A stretch of DNA of 51,014 nucleotides. Source: Gemmatimonadota bacterium. Lineage in GTDB: Bacteria > Gemmatimonadota > Gemmatimonadetes > Longimicrobiales > Gaopeijiaceae. The stretch spans positions 1-51,014 of the forward strand of contig SLCK01000059.1 of the NCBI GenBank assembly GCA_007125845.1, in the 5' to 3' direction. A program made the position numbers and the translations under genes. Below the pieces are notes generated by a model. It worked only from the letters and a program-made list of their open reading frames with translations, made no database searches and was not told the origin of the DNA. This document shows, piece after piece, positions 40,105 through 51,014 of this stretch (its first letter is position 1; each line of letters starts with the position of its first letter).

Positions 40105-40451
40105 AGCGTGCAAACGCATGGGGCCTGGTGCTCGCGGTGGCCCTCATGTCGTGGGGCTGCGGGGGAGATGCGGACCTCGACCAGCCGGTACCTCTCTACG
40201 ACTCCGAGCCGATCGCGTACCCGCTCGACCTCTGGGACGAGGGGGCGGAAGGGGTGACCGTGCTCCGTGTTCGGGTCACCGATGCCGGAACGGTCGACTC
40301 CGTGGAGGTCGTCGAGTCCTCCGGCCACGAGGGTCTCGACGCCGCCGCTGTGGCAGGGGCGCGGGATCTTCGCTTCGAGCCGGGGCGGCAGGGCGGGAAC
40401 CGGGTGAGCATGTGGGCGAGCATTCCGATCGAGTTCTCCAGGCGACCCTGA
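40101..40451 (+). CDS. Small exported TonB C-terminal-domain protein
   Basis: 116 residues, ATG overlapping the mutS stop by 4 nt. A signal peptide (GLVLAVALMSWGC) may end at Cys20; the lipobox is imperfect. The rest is essentially one TonB C-terminal domain: VTVLRVRVTDAGTVDSVEVV, SSGHEGLDAAAVAGARDLRF and RVSMWASIPIEF. There is neither the usual N-terminal transmembrane anchor long enough to reach ExbB/D nor the proline-rich spacer. It is therefore unlikely to energise receptors in the normal way and could be a periplasmic adaptor. Linkage to mutS is probably accidental. Confidence 0.8.
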   Translation: MKRANAWGLVLAVALMSWGCGGDADLDQPVPLYDSEPIAYPLDLWDEGAEGVTVLRVRVTDAGTVDSVEVVESSGHEGLDAAAVAGARDLRFEPGRQGGNRVSMWASIPIEFSRRP

Positions 40452-40533
40452 TGCGGAGTGGCCCTGCCGAGCTCGAGCGCGTCGATCGACCCGGAAGCGG
40501 TCGAGCACGTCGAATCCACCAAGAGAGCACTGC

Positions 40534-41922
40534 ATGAGCGAGCGAAACCGAAAGCCCTACGAGGACGTGCTCGAGCTGGTGGGATGGACTCCCCTGGTGC
40601 GTCTCAAGCGGGTCACCCAGGGAATTCGCACTCCGGTGTACGGCAAGTGCGAGTTCATGAATCCCGGAGGCTCGGTCAAGGATCGGATCGGCCGTGCGAT
40701 CGTCGAGGATGCGGAGCAGACGAAGGGCCTCGCTCCGGGAGGGACGATCGTCGAGGCCACCTCGGGCAACACGGGGCTGGCCCTCGCGATGGCGGCAGTC
40801 GCCCGCGGGTATCACTGCATCTTCACGATGCCCGACAAGATGAGCCAGGAGAAGGTGAAGCTCCTCAGGGCCTTCGGCGCCGAGGTCGTGATCACCCCCA
40901 CGGCCGTAGAGCCGGATCATCCGGATCACTACCTCCAGAAGGCCAAGCGACTCGCGGCCGAGACTCCGGGCGCCGTCCTCGCGGATCAGTTCTACAATCC
41001 GGCGAACCCGGAAGCGCACTACCGCACCACCGGCCCGGAGCTGTGGGAACAGACGGAGGGGCGGATCACCCACTTCCTGGCGGGGGCGGGTACCGGCGGG
41101 ACGATCACGGGAGCGGCGCGCTTCCTGAAGGAGCAGAATCCCGCGGTGCGAATCGTCGGAGTGGACCCCTACGGGTCGGTGTTGGCGCCGTACTTCAAGA
41201 GTGGGGAGATGCCGAAGGGGGAACCTTACCAGGTCGAGGGTCTCGGCAACGACAAGGTTCCCGGGGCGCTCGACCTCGACCTCGTGGACGACTACGTGAC
41301 CGTGCGCGACCGGGAGTCCTTCCTCATGGCGAGGCGCCTGACGCGGGAGGAGGGGCTCTTCGTGGGTGGCTCCTCGGGCCTGATCGTGCACGCGGCCCTC
41401 GAGCTCGCCCGGGAGCTGGACGATCCGGAGGCGCTCGTGGTGGCGGTCCTCTGCGACTGGGGGGAGCACTACCTCACCAAGCTGTACGACGACGAGTGGA
41501 TGCGGTCCAACGGATACCTGGCCGTGGAACGCCAGAGCGTGGCTCAGCTTCTCGGTACGAAGGATCACGTCGGGCCGAGGCTCGTCTCGGCGACTCCGTC
41601 GACACCCGTTCGAGCCGCCCTCTCGGCGATCACGGCCCACGACGTGTCCCAGCTCCCCGTGATCCTCGAGGGCGAGTGCGTGGGCTCGGTGACCGAGGCG
41701 GAGCTGATGGCCCGGGTCATTGAGGGCCCCGCCATCCTCGAGGCTCCCCTCGAAGAGGTCATGGAGCCGCCCTTCCCTGTGGTGGACGGCCACACTCCTG
41801 CCGAGCATCTGACCCGACTCCTGAGCCGCACCAATGCGGCGGTGCTCGTGCGTGAGAACGGCGAAATCTCGGGGATCGTGACGCGCTTCGACCTCGTTCG
41901 CATGCTGACCGGGACGGCCTGA
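40534..41922 (+). CDS. cbs: Cystathionine beta-synthase with CBS-domain pair
   Basis: 462 residues. The PLP-dependent beta-family core (about 8-330) has GWTPLVRL, the Schiff-base lysine Lys49 in NPGGSVKDR, EATSGNTGLALA, the PLP-phosphate loop GAGTGGTITGAARF, and FVGGSSGLI. A C-terminal CBS pair (about 345-460) reads ATPSTPVRAALSAITAHD and VVDGHTPAEHL. It condenses serine with homocysteine to cystathionine; close relatives are cysteine synthases, so substrate preference is by family likeness, with the CBS pair favouring cystathionine beta-synthase. No other transsulfuration gene is adjacent. The ddl gene starts 3 nt after its stop. Confidence 0.9.
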   Translation: MSERNRKPYEDVLELVGWTPLVRLKRVTQGIRTPVYGKCEFMNPGGSVKDRIGRAIVEDAEQTKGLAPGGTIVEATSGNTGLALAMAAVARGYHCIFTMPDKMSQEKVKLLRAFGAEVVITPTAVEPDHPDHYLQKAKRLAAETPGAVLADQFYNPANPEAHYRTTGPELWEQTEGRITHFLAGAGTGGTITGAARFLKEQNPAVRIVGVDPYGSVLAPYFKSGEMPKGEPYQVEGLGNDKVPGALDLDLVDDYVTVRDRESFLMARRLTREEGLFVGGSSGLIVHAALELARELDDPEALVVAVLCDWGEHYLTKLYDDEWMRSNGYLAVERQSVAQLLGTKDHVGPRLVSATPSTPVRAALSAITAHDVSQLPVILEGECVGSVTEAELMARVIEGPAILEAPLEEVMEPPFPVVDGHTPAEHLTRLLSRTNAAVLVRENGEISGIVTRFDLVRMLTGTA

Positions 41923-41925
41923 ACC

Positions 41926-42975
41926 GTGACCTCAGAAACGCTCAAGATCGCAGTGCTGATGGGGGGAAGCTCGGCCGAGCGGGACGTGTCGCTCGCCTCA
42001 GGGGCCCAGGTCACCCGTGCACTCAGGGCTCTCGGCCATGAGGTGGTCTGTCTGGACCCGGCCAGCGGGGTGATGAGCGCCGATGAGGTGGTCCGGCTCA
42101 CCCAGGACGCCGTCCCTCCTGAGCCGCCCCCCCCGGGGGCGAAGGATCTTCTCACTCGGGGTGAGCTCCCTTCGCTCCTGCGGACCCTCGGGGAGGAAGG
42201 GACGGAGCTGATCTTTCCCGCACTGCATGGAGGCTCCGGAGAGGACGGCACCCTTCAGGCGATCCTGGATCTCGCGGGGCTCCCCTACGTCGGGAGCGGT
42301 CGGGTGGCCTGCACCCTCGCGATGGACAAGGAGGTGAGCAAGCGCCTCTTCCGGGACGGGGGTGTTGCGACGCCCGACTGGTTGTGCGGCCCCGCCTCCC
42401 TCGACGAGGTGGAGCGCGTCCTGGGGCTGCCCGTGATCGTCAAGCCGCCCTCGGGCGGATCGACCCTCGGCCTCACCCTCGCGCACGACCGGGAGGAGCT
42501 CTCCCGGGCCGTGGAGGAAAGTCTGCGCTACGAGGACCGGATCCTCTTCGAGCGCTTCATCGGGGGTCGCGAGCTCACGGTCGGAATCGTGGACGACCGC
42601 CCCCTTCCGGTGGGGGAGATCATCCCCGAGCACGAAATCTTCGACTACGAGTGCAAGTACCAGCCGGGAATGGCCGAGGAGATCTTCCCTGCCGACATCC
42701 CCGACGCGCTTGCCACCCGGCTCCAGGAGGAGGCCCTCAAGGTGCACCGCCTCCTCTTCCTGCGCGACTTCTCCCGGGTCGACTTCATCGTGGACGACCG
42801 CGGCGAGGCGTGGTGCCTCGAGGCGAACGCTCTTCCCGGCCTTACCGAGAACTCGTTGGTTCCGAAGGCGGCGGCGGCGGCGGGGATCTCGTTGGAAGCG
42901 CTCTGCGAGAGGATCGTCGCGGCATCGCTGAACCGGACGCACCCGCCGGGAACAACCCGTTCACCAGCGGGTTGA
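41926..42975 (+). CDS. ddl: D-alanine--D-alanine ligase
   Basis: 349 residues from GTG, 3 nt after the cbs stop. ATP-grasp features include VLMGGSSAERDVSLASG at the start, PALHGGSGEDGTLQAILDL split at the EDG, AMDKEVSKRLF, VKPPSGGSTLGL, ERFIGGRELTVGIV, and the metal/ATP block CLEANALPGLTENSLVPKAA (E-x-N-x-x-P-G-L-T). It joins two D-alanines for peptidoglycan cross-link precursors. It includes an insertion around PPEPPPPGAKDLLTRGELP between the first strands and the HGG motif. No other mur genes are near. Confidence 0.95.
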   Translation: MTSETLKIAVLMGGSSAERDVSLASGAQVTRALRALGHEVVCLDPASGVMSADEVVRLTQDAVPPEPPPPGAKDLLTRGELPSLLRTLGEEGTELIFPALHGGSGEDGTLQAILDLAGLPYVGSGRVACTLAMDKEVSKRLFRDGGVATPDWLCGPASLDEVERVLGLPVIVKPPSGGSTLGLTLAHDREELSRAVEESLRYEDRILFERFIGGRELTVGIVDDRPLPVGEIIPEHEIFDYECKYQPGMAEEIFPADIPDALATRLQEEALKVHRLLFLRDFSRVDFIVDDRGEAWCLEANALPGLTENSLVPKAAAAAGISLEALCERIVAASLNRTHPPGTTRSPAG

Positions 42976-43049
42976 ATCCCCAGTCAGGGGAAGGTTACTA
43001 TGGTTCAGTCCTCCCCCCTCGCCTGAACTCGCTCGCTCCGGTCTCATTC

Positions 43050-43895
43050 ATGTCGTACGCGACGCAGCGCTTCGCCTTCGGGTACCAGCTGACCCCCTGG
43101 GTCAAGCGCCTGCTTATCGCGAACACGGCCATCTTCCTCCTCACCGCCGTCGTGGGGGGGAGCTTCTTCTATCAGTGGTTCGGGTTCTCTCCCTCGAACG
43201 CATTCACGCGGCCGTGGGGGGCGGTGACGTACATGTTCCTGCACGGGGACATCTGGCACCTCCTTCTCAACATGTTGGTGCTCTTCTTCTTCGGCCCTCC
43301 CCTGGAGAGCCGCTGGGGGAGTCAGGAGTTCATCAAGTACTACTTCCTGTGCGGGTTGGGCGGAGTCGCGCTGAGCTTCATCTTCGCACCGGGAACGGCG
43401 ATCATCGGGGCTTCGGCTGCGATCTATGGCGTGATGCTGGCCTTCGCCTGGTACTGGCCGGAGTCTCCGATCTACGTCTGGGGAATCTTCCCGGTGAAGG
43501 CGAAGTGGCTGGTGGGGTTCTTCTTCGTGCTGACCTTCATCAGCGCGTTCGGTGGGGCGGGAGGCGGAATCGCCCACTTCGCCCACCTGGGCGGCCTCGT
43601 TGCCGGACTCGGCTACTTGAAGCTTGGTCCGACTCTGGGCGCACGCCTGGGGGAGATCGGTGCCTCGAACCGCTCCGAGCGTTTCGCGATCGTTCCCCGC
43701 AAGGCGACCCGTGAGGAGCAGCGGAACCGGGCCTCCCGGAAGATCAAGAAGGAGGTCCGCTTCGGAGGCGAGGACGAGCTCCTGGACGAGGTGGACCGGA
43801 TCCTCGACAAGATCTCGGAAAGCGGGATGGACGCGCTCACCGACGAAGAGCGCAAGGTCCTCGACGAGGTGTCGAGGAAACGGCGTTCCAACTGA
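43050..43895 (+). CDS. Rhomboid family intramembrane serine protease
   Basis: 281 residues; the ATG has no obvious ribosome-binding site. Six hydrophobic helices cover about 20-195. Hallmarks are FLHGDIWHLLLNMLVL (H-x3-N), catalytic Ser122 in GASAAIYG (the usual GASGA is GASAA here), and His179 in AHLGG. A C-terminal cytosolic tail of about 85 residues is charged and contains EVDRILDKISESGMDALTDE, a helical segment common at the ends of bacterial rhomboids. These enzymes cut membrane proteins within the bilayer; the substrates are unknown. Confidence 0.92.
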   Translation: MSYATQRFAFGYQLTPWVKRLLIANTAIFLLTAVVGGSFFYQWFGFSPSNAFTRPWGAVTYMFLHGDIWHLLLNMLVLFFFGPPLESRWGSQEFIKYYFLCGLGGVALSFIFAPGTAIIGASAAIYGVMLAFAWYWPESPIYVWGIFPVKAKWLVGFFFVLTFISAFGGAGGGIAHFAHLGGLVAGLGYLKLGPTLGARLGEIGASNRSERFAIVPRKATREEQRNRASRKIKKEVRFGGEDELLDEVDRILDKISESGMDALTDEERKVLDEVSRKRRSN

Positions 43896-44018
43896 ACCTA
43901 CCGGGGTCCTCACCCGCGCGGTCGAAGGCCGACTCCGTCGGCTCGCACCGCACTCCACTCCGGGCGTCCCCCGGCGAATTGCACGAGCCGAACCACAGTC
44001 CGTAACGGAGGTGTGTCC

Positions 44019-44768
44019 GTGGCCGGTCACAACAAGTGGTCGCAGATCAAGCGGAAGAAGGCCGTCCTCGACCAGAAGCGGGGCCAGATCTTCACGAAGC
44101 TGATCCGGGAGCTGACCGTGGCCGCCCGCGAGGGAGGAGGGGAGCCCGAGTTCAATCCCCGGCTTCGACTGGGGATCGAGAACGCCAAGAACGCCAACAT
44201 GCCCCAGGAGAACATCGAGCGCGCCATCAAGCGCGGCACCGGTGAGCTCGAAGGGTACTCCTACGAAGAGGTGGCGTACGAGGGCTACGGGCCGGGTGGC
44301 ATCGCCCTCTACATCGAGACGGTGACGGACAATCAGAACCGGACCGTCTCGGAGGTCCGTCACATCCTCGAAAAGAACGGGGGGAACCTGGGGAGTCCCG
44401 GCTCGGTCGCCTGGCAATTCGACCGGAAGGGCCAGCTCTTCGTGGACGCCTCCCGCTACCATGAAGAGGCGGTGCTGGAGGCGGCGCTCCTCGCGGGCGC
44501 GGAAGACGTGACCGAATCCGAAGGCGAGTTCGTGGTCCTGACCGATGTGGCCTCGTTCCACGAGGTTCAGGGCGGCCTCGAGGAGGCCGGCGTGGAGTTT
44601 GCCCAGGCCGAGCTCGCGATGATCCCCCGCACCGAGGTGCCCGTTCGGGGAGCCGAAGCTCAGGCGCTGCTCCGGGTGCTCGAGCACCTCGACGACCATG
44701 ACGACGTGCAGAAGGTCTGGTCGAACGCCGAGATCGACGAAGAGGTCATGGCCGAGGCCATGACGTGA
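44019..44768 (+). CDS. yebC: YebC/PmpR/TACO1 family protein
   Basis: 249 residues. The GTG giving MAGHNKW, the canonical family start, lies 7 nt after GGAGG; a GTG two codons earlier would add MS. Family blocks are SQIKRKKAVLDQKRGQIFTK, KNANMPQENIERAIKRGTGE and the C-terminal QAELAMIPRTEVPV. YebC proteins were described as transcription regulators; more recent work describes members that act as translation factors on proline-rich stretches. It precedes the ruv genes, as in many bacteria. A short GCCGAC/GTCGGC hairpin lies in the upstream gap. Confidence 0.95.
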   Translation: MAGHNKWSQIKRKKAVLDQKRGQIFTKLIRELTVAAREGGGEPEFNPRLRLGIENAKNANMPQENIERAIKRGTGELEGYSYEEVAYEGYGPGGIALYIETVTDNQNRTVSEVRHILEKNGGNLGSPGSVAWQFDRKGQLFVDASRYHEEAVLEAALLAGAEDVTESEGEFVVLTDVASFHEVQGGLEEAGVEFAQAELAMIPRTEVPVRGAEAQALLRVLEHLDDHDDVQKVWSNAEIDEEVMAEAMT

Positions 44769-44811
44769 TCCGGGCTTCGTCTGCGCGAAGACGGCATCAG
44801 GGGCCGCCGGA

Positions 44812-45357
44812 ATGACGAAAGCCGGCGAGGTGGTGGTGGTCGGGGTGGATCCGGGAACCGTCGCCACCGGGTACGGGGTCGTCTCGCGGAGCCCGAAGGG
44901 GCACCTCTCTCTCGTCGAGTGTGGGGTCGTGCGGACCACCGCAAAGCGACCCCTCGCGCACCGGATCCGCGAAATCTTCGAGGCGATCGAAGAGGTGCTC
45001 GACCGCTACCCTCCCACCGCCGTGTCGGTCGAGGCGGTCTTCCAGGGAAAGAACGTCCGGAGCGCTCTGGTCCTGGGCCACGCACGCGGGGCCATCCTCC
45101 TGGCCGCGGCGCTCCGTGATCTCGACATCCACGAGTATTCGCCGCGGGAGATCAAGCGGGCGGTGGTCGGGAACGGGAACGCGGCCAAAGAGCAAGTCGG
45201 GTTCATGGTCCAGGAACGTCTTCGGCTCGCAGCTCCCCCCTCGCCGTCCGACGCGGCCGACGGAACCGCGGCCGCGCTCTGTCATTTTGTGATGGGGATC
45301 GATGGGGCGCTTCAAGGGGTGGTCCCGCATCGATTCGCACGGGGCCCGTCTCGGTGA
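44812..45357 (+). CDS. ruvC: Holliday junction resolvase RuvC
   Basis: 181 residues, full length. The catalytic acids are in VVVGVDPGTVATGYG (Asp13), SVEAVFQGKNV (Glu) and SDAADGTAAALCH (Asp/Asp). The dimeric endonuclease cuts the two opposed strands of a Holliday junction after RuvAB branch migration. The ruvA GTG overlaps its stop by 4 nt. Confidence 0.97.
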   Translation: MTKAGEVVVVGVDPGTVATGYGVVSRSPKGHLSLVECGVVRTTAKRPLAHRIREIFEAIEEVLDRYPPTAVSVEAVFQGKNVRSALVLGHARGAILLAAALRDLDIHEYSPREIKRAVVGNGNAAKEQVGFMVQERLRLAAPPSPSDAADGTAAALCHFVMGIDGALQGVVPHRFARGPSR

Positions 45358-45938
45358 TCAGCCGGCTTCGCGGCACGCTCCTCGCGAGAGCGGAAGACGG
45401 GGTGGAGCTGGCCACCGCCGGTGGAGTGGTCTACCGGGTCGAGATTCCGCTCTCGGTCGCGGAGCGTCTGCCTGCTGTCGGGGACGAGCTCGAGCTCCTC
45501 ACCGTGCAGGTGGTGCGCGACGACTTCATCGGGCTCTACGGCTTTCTCGAGCCCGGTGAGCGGACCCTCTTCGAGCGACTCCTCGGCGCATCGGGGGTCG
45601 GGGCCCGCATCGCCCTCGCGATGCTTTCGACCTTTCCCGCCCCTCGCCTCGTCCGGGCCCTCTCCGAAAAGGACGTCGCCGCCCTCGTTCAGGTCCCCGG
45701 AGTGGGGCGAAAGACCGCCGAGCGCCTGGCGCTCGAGCTGCAGGACCGGGTGAAGGATCTGGAGCTCGACGCGGCGGTTGCAGCCGGCAAGGTGGACGGG
45801 GCGCAGGCCGCCGTGCAGGCCCTGGTGGCCCTGGGCCTCACCTTCCAGGATGCGGATCGCGCCGTGCGCGCCGTCCTCGAAGAGTCCGATCCCTCGGACG
45901 TGGACGAGCTGGTTCGCAGGGCGTTGGCCGCCTCATGA
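45354..45938 (+). CDS. ruvA: Holliday junction DNA helicase subunit RuvA
   Basis: 194 residues from GTG. Domain I ([20 protein letters not shown]), the helix-hairpin-helix domain II with [15 protein letters not shown] and [16 protein letters not shown], and domain III ([19 protein letters not shown]), which contacts RuvB, are all present. It binds the four-way junction and loads RuvB. It overlaps ruvC upstream and ruvB downstream by 4 nt each, so the three are translated as one coupled set. Confidence 0.97.
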   Translation: MISRLRGTLLARAEDGVELATAGGVVYRVEIPLSVAERLPAVGDELELLTVQVVRDDFIGLYGFLEPGERTLFERLLGASGVGARIALAMLSTFPAPRLVRALSEKDVAALVQVPGVGRKTAERLALELQDRVKDLELDAAVAAGKVDGAQAAVQALVALGLTFQDADRAVRAVLEESDPSDVDELVRRALAAS

Positions 45939-46968
45939 GTGGACGCCGCGAAGTCACGACCCCGGCGGAGCTCACCGAGGATCAGGGCCCGGAAGCGACC
46001 CTGCGCCCGCGCAGGCTCTCCGAATTCGTGGGTCAGCGGAAGGTGAAGGACGCGCTCGACGTGGCGATCCGGGCGACGAAGCAGCGGGACGAGCCGCTCG
46101 ACCATGTTCTCTTCCATGGCCCACCGGGTCTCGGGAAGACGACCCTCGCAGCGCTCATGGCGGCGGAGTTGGGCGTGGGGCTGCGCACCACCTCGGGACC
46201 CGTTCTCGAGAAGCCGGCCGATCTCGTCGGGTTCCTCACGAACCAGAATGAGGGGGACATCCTCTTCATCGATGAGATCCACCGCCTCCGACCCATCATA
46301 GAGGAGTTCCTCTACCCGGCGATGGAGGACTTCCAGGTCGAGATCCGGATCTCCGACGGACCGCGGGCCCAGACGATGACGATGGAGATCGAGCCGTTCA
46401 CCCTGGTCGGTGCGACCACACGCTTCGGCCTCCTCACCGCGCCGATGCGCGCGCGTTTCGGAATCGTTCAGCGGCTCAACTTCTACCCTCCCGACGAGCT
46501 TACGCGGATCGTGGCCCGAAGCGCCGGGCTCCTGCAGATCGAGACGACCCGCGAGGGGGCCGAGGAGCTCGCCCAGCGGGCCCGGGGAACGCCCCGAGTG
46601 GCCAACCGGCTTCTCCGGCGCGTGCGGGACTACGCCCAGGTGCGGGCGGACGGAGTCATCGATGGCGAGGTCGCGCGGGCCGCTCTCGAGATGCTCGACG
46701 TGGACGAGTACGGGCTCGACGAGATGGACAGCCGTATCCTGAAGACCCTGTTGGAGAAGTTCGAGGGCGGCCCCGTGGGCCTCGGCTCGCTGGCGGTGGC
46801 CCTGGGCGAGGACACCGGCACGCTCGAGGAGGTCTACGAGCCTTTTCTCATCCAGCAGGGATTCCTGATGCGGACGCCGCGTGGACGGGCGGCGACCCCG
46901 CGGGCCTACCGGCGCTTCGGCTACACGCCTCCGGAGGGCCTGCCGGGGCAATCCTCCCTCTTCGAGGA

Positions 46969-46972
<4 letters not shown>
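45935..46972 (+). CDS. ruvB: Holliday junction branch-migration ATPase RuvB
   Basis: 345 residues. The AAA+ core starts at [19 protein letters not shown] with Walker [12 protein letters not shown], Walker [10 protein letters not shown], sensor 1 GATTRFGLL and the arginine finger region TAPMRARFG. The winged-helix domain contains [18 protein letters not shown] and ends at [20 protein letters not shown]. Two hexamers pump DNA through the RuvA-bound junction. The queA GTG overlaps its stop by 4 nt. Confidence 0.98.
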
Positions 46973-49355
<2,383 letters not shown>

Positions 49356-49407
49356 AGTCCCGGCCCGAAACGAACCGGAAGCTGGCCCAGACAAAATGGA
49401 GTCGTAG

Positions 49408-49728
49408 GTGGAAGAGATCATGCTGATAGTCCTCATGGCCCCCGGCGAAGGCGGGAGCCCGGCGATGGCGCTCATCGTCCAGTTGGCCCTCATTTTCCTC
49501 ATCTTCTACTGGCTCCTCATCCGGCCGCAGCGCAAGGAGCGGGAGCGGCACGAGGCTCTCGTCACTGGGCTGAAGAAGGGGGATCGCGTCGCCACCGCGG
49601 GGGGCATCATCGGGACCATCGTCCATGTTGCCCAGGACCGGGTCACCTTGAAGACGGCTGAGAACACCCGCCTCGAGGTGGAGCGCGGGAAGATCACCCA
49701 GGCGCTGACGGACGACGCGGAGGGATAG
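49408..49728 (+). CDS. yajC: Preprotein translocase accessory subunit YajC
   Basis: 106 residues from GTG 6 nt after GGAG; an ATG at 49420 with GGAAGAG close by would give 102. One membrane helix (IVQLALIFLIFYWLLI) is followed by the conserved RPQRKERERHEAL, LKKGDRVATAGGIIGTI and the small beta domain. YajC associates with SecDF-YidC at the inner membrane during export. The secD gene that often follows is replaced here by def. Confidence 0.93.
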   Translation: MEEIMLIVLMAPGEGGSPAMALIVQLALIFLIFYWLLIRPQRKERERHEALVTGLKKGDRVATAGGIIGTIVHVAQDRVTLKTAENTRLEVERGKITQALTDDAEG

Positions 49729-49732
49729 TCTC

Positions 49733-50251
49733 ATGCCTGTTCGGGAGATCGTGCTCCTCGGGGATCCCATCCTGCGGGAGTCGGCCCGTGAGGTGGAGGC
49801 TTTCGACGAAGAGTTGAAGGTCCTGGTCCGGGACATGTTCGAAACGATGGTCGCCGCGGAGGGAGCTGGCCTCGCGGCGCCCCAGGTCGGCGTGCCCCTG
49901 CGCGTCTTCGTAGCGGACGTGCGCGACGAGGACGGGGAGGGGATCCGCCGCTTCGCCCTGGTGAATCCCCGGATCGTGTCCGCGGCGGACGAGGAGGATC
50001 GGGCCGCGGAAGGGTGCTTGAGCATTCCCGGCGTCAGCGAGGTGGTTTCCCGGCCGAGCGCCGTGGTCGTCGAAGCGTTCGATCCCGAAGGCCGTCCGGT
50101 ACGAGTCGAGGCGGAGGGCATCCTGGCCAGGGTCCTCCAGCACGAGCTCGATCACCTCGACGGGGTGCTCTTCATCGATCGGATCTCAGCCCTCAAGAGG
50201 CGGATGGTCCTCAAGAAATACCGGAAGCTCCGGGAGAAGGAGGAGGGATGA
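49733..50251 (+). CDS. def: Peptide deformylase
   Basis: 172 residues starting 4 nt after yajC. The three catalytic motifs are intact: GAGLAAPQVG, EGCLSIPG and QHELDHLDG, which supply Cys and two His as metal ligands and the catalytic Glu. It removes the formyl group from new proteins. The fmt ATG overlaps its stop by 4 nt. The C-terminus has a lysine/arginine-rich helix (LKRRMVLKKYRKLREKEEG), common in this type. Confidence 0.97.
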   Translation: MPVREIVLLGDPILRESAREVEAFDEELKVLVRDMFETMVAAEGAGLAAPQVGVPLRVFVADVRDEDGEGIRRFALVNPRIVSAADEEDRAAEGCLSIPGVSEVVSRPSAVVVEAFDPEGRPVRVEAEGILARVLQHELDHLDGVLFIDRISALKRRMVLKKYRKLREKEEG

Positions 50252-51014
50252 GGGTCCTGTTCTGGGGCACTCCGGACTTCGCGGTCCCCTCCCTGCGAGC
50301 CCTTCTCGGAGAGGGGCACGAGGTGGTCGGGGTCGTGACGCAGCCCGATCGTCCGGCGGGTCGGGGACGTAAGCTGCGCCCCTCCCCGATCAAGGAGCTC
50401 GCCACGGAGGAAGGGCTCCCGGTGCTCACCCCGGACACCCCACGCGGCGAGGAGTTCATGGCGTCGCTGGAGGCCCTGGAGCCCGAGATCTCCGTCGTCG
50501 TCGCCTACGGACATATTCTTCGCCCGGAGGTGCTCGAGCTTCCCCCTCGGAGGTCGATCAACGTCCACGCCTCCCTCCTTCCGGAGCTTCGCGGCGCGGC
50601 GCCCATCAACTGGGCGGTGGCCAGGGGCTACGACCGGACGGGCGTCACGGTGATGCGAATGACGGCGGGAATGGACGAGGGTCCCATCCTGCTCCAGCTG
50701 GAGACGCCCATCGCCCCGGACGACACGGCGACCGGACTCCACCTTCGCCTCTCCGAGTTGGGTGCCGAGGCGCTGGTGGAGGCCCTGACCCGCCTCGAAG
50801 CCGGAGGGCTGGAGGAGGTCGAGCAGGATCACGAGAGGGCCACGTATGCCCCCAAGCTGGACCGAGCTGCGGCCCGGATCGACTGGTCCCGGCCGGCGGA
50901 AGACGTCGCGAGGCACATCCGAGCCATGGACATGATTCCGGGGGCGTGGTCCACCCTCGGCGAGGAGCCGGTCAAGCTCTTCGAGCCGCGGGTGCTCGAG
51001 GCGGCGCCCGGAGA
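50248..51014 (+). CDS. fmt: Methionyl-tRNA formyltransferase, N-terminal part
   Basis: The first 255 residues are visible; the gene runs off the window end, with the C-terminal tRNA-binding domain incomplete. The opening MRVLFWGTPDFAVPSLRALL, QPDRPAGRGRKL, the folate/catalytic block INVHASLLPELRGAAPINWA (Asn and His) and GMDEGPIL (Asp) are those of Fmt. It formylates the initiator methionyl-tRNA using 10-formyltetrahydrofolate, the step that Def later reverses. An AGGAGGG ribosome-binding site is next to the start and lies within def. Confidence 0.96.
   Translation, partial: MRVLFWGTPDFAVPSLRALLGEGHEVVGVVTQPDRPAGRGRKLRPSPIKELATEEGLPVLTPDTPRGEEFMASLEALEPEISVVVAYGHILRPEVLELPPRRSINVHASLLPELRGAAPINWAVARGYDRTGVTVMRMTAGMDEGPILLQLETPIAPDDTATGLHLRLSELGAEALVEALTRLEAGGLEEVEQDHERATYAPKLDRAAARIDWSRPAEDVARHIRAMDMIPGAWSTLGEEPVKLFEPRVLEAAPG

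Noticed and set aside
36091..40119. Very long open frame on the minus strand (about 1,340 codons) opposite the dipeptidase and mutS genes.
   Set aside because: It is antisense to two clear conserved genes; long shadow frames are expected at this GC content, and the translation shows no domain.

Overview
The window is about 51 kb of uniformly GC-rich bacterial chromosome. It carries 46 protein-coding genes that I can support, and no rRNA, tRNA, CRISPR array, insertion sequence or prophage that I could find. A SusC/SusD-type pair in a high-GC genome, several exported beta-propeller proteins, a GAF/PAS sigma-54 activator and an ECF sigma/zinc anti-sigma pair together suggest a member of the Gemmatimonadota. 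That assignment is inferred from gene content only; Acidobacteriota or a neighbouring phylum cannot be excluded.

Region 1 (1-9.5 kb, + strand) looks like one long uptake/catabolic operon. It holds the end of a SusC-like TonB-dependent receptor, a SusD-like lipoprotein, an exported NHL-repeat protein, an exported fumarylacetoacetate-hydrolase-family enzyme, two more exported NHL-repeat proteins and a sigma-54 activator. The activator is followed by palindromic candidate enhancer sites, a strong candidate -24/-12 promoter and a selenium-binding protein/methanethiol oxidase gene (9.5-11.1 kb). A small polytopic membrane protein and a Tat-exported dienelactone hydrolase come next.

Region 2 (12.9-17.8 kb, - strand) is a cobalamin-riboswitch operon. 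In transcription order it has a promoter, the riboswitch, a BtuB-like receptor, a DUF6580-like membrane protein, a BtuF-like protein without a signal peptide, a Dph6-like PP-loop ATPase and a 72-residue cysteine-rich protein that is easily missed. All junctions overlap or lie within 6 nt.

Region 3 (18-26.5 kb, + strand) holds an exported protein with three tandem RidA-like domains, argJ, a sulfocyanin-like copper lipoprotein with a textbook terminator, and a four-gene operon: an exported unknown, a GCS2-CBS fusion, an aspartoacylase-like enzyme and an HD-GYP response regulator.

Region 4 (26.5-43.9 kb) is mostly housekeeping and stress functions. It includes an MscS channel (- strand), archaeal-type phosphoglycerate mutase with a TPR protein, an M16 peptidase pair with a Nudix hydrolase, an ECF sigma factor and anti-sigma factor, holA, an M19 dipeptidase, mutS with a small TonB-domain protein, cystathionine beta-synthase, ddl and a rhomboid protease.

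Region 5 (44-51 kb) is a compact information-processing cluster: yebC, ruvC, ruvA, ruvB, queA, tgt, yajC, def and the start of fmt. Most of its genes overlap by 4 nt. It links Holliday-junction resolution, queuosine tRNA modification, protein export and formyl-methionine handling.

The most interesting items are the riboswitch operon with its less familiar partners, the sigma-54 control region of the methanethiol oxidase gene, the triple RidA protein, and the GCS2-CBS/aspartoacylase/HD-GYP operon.
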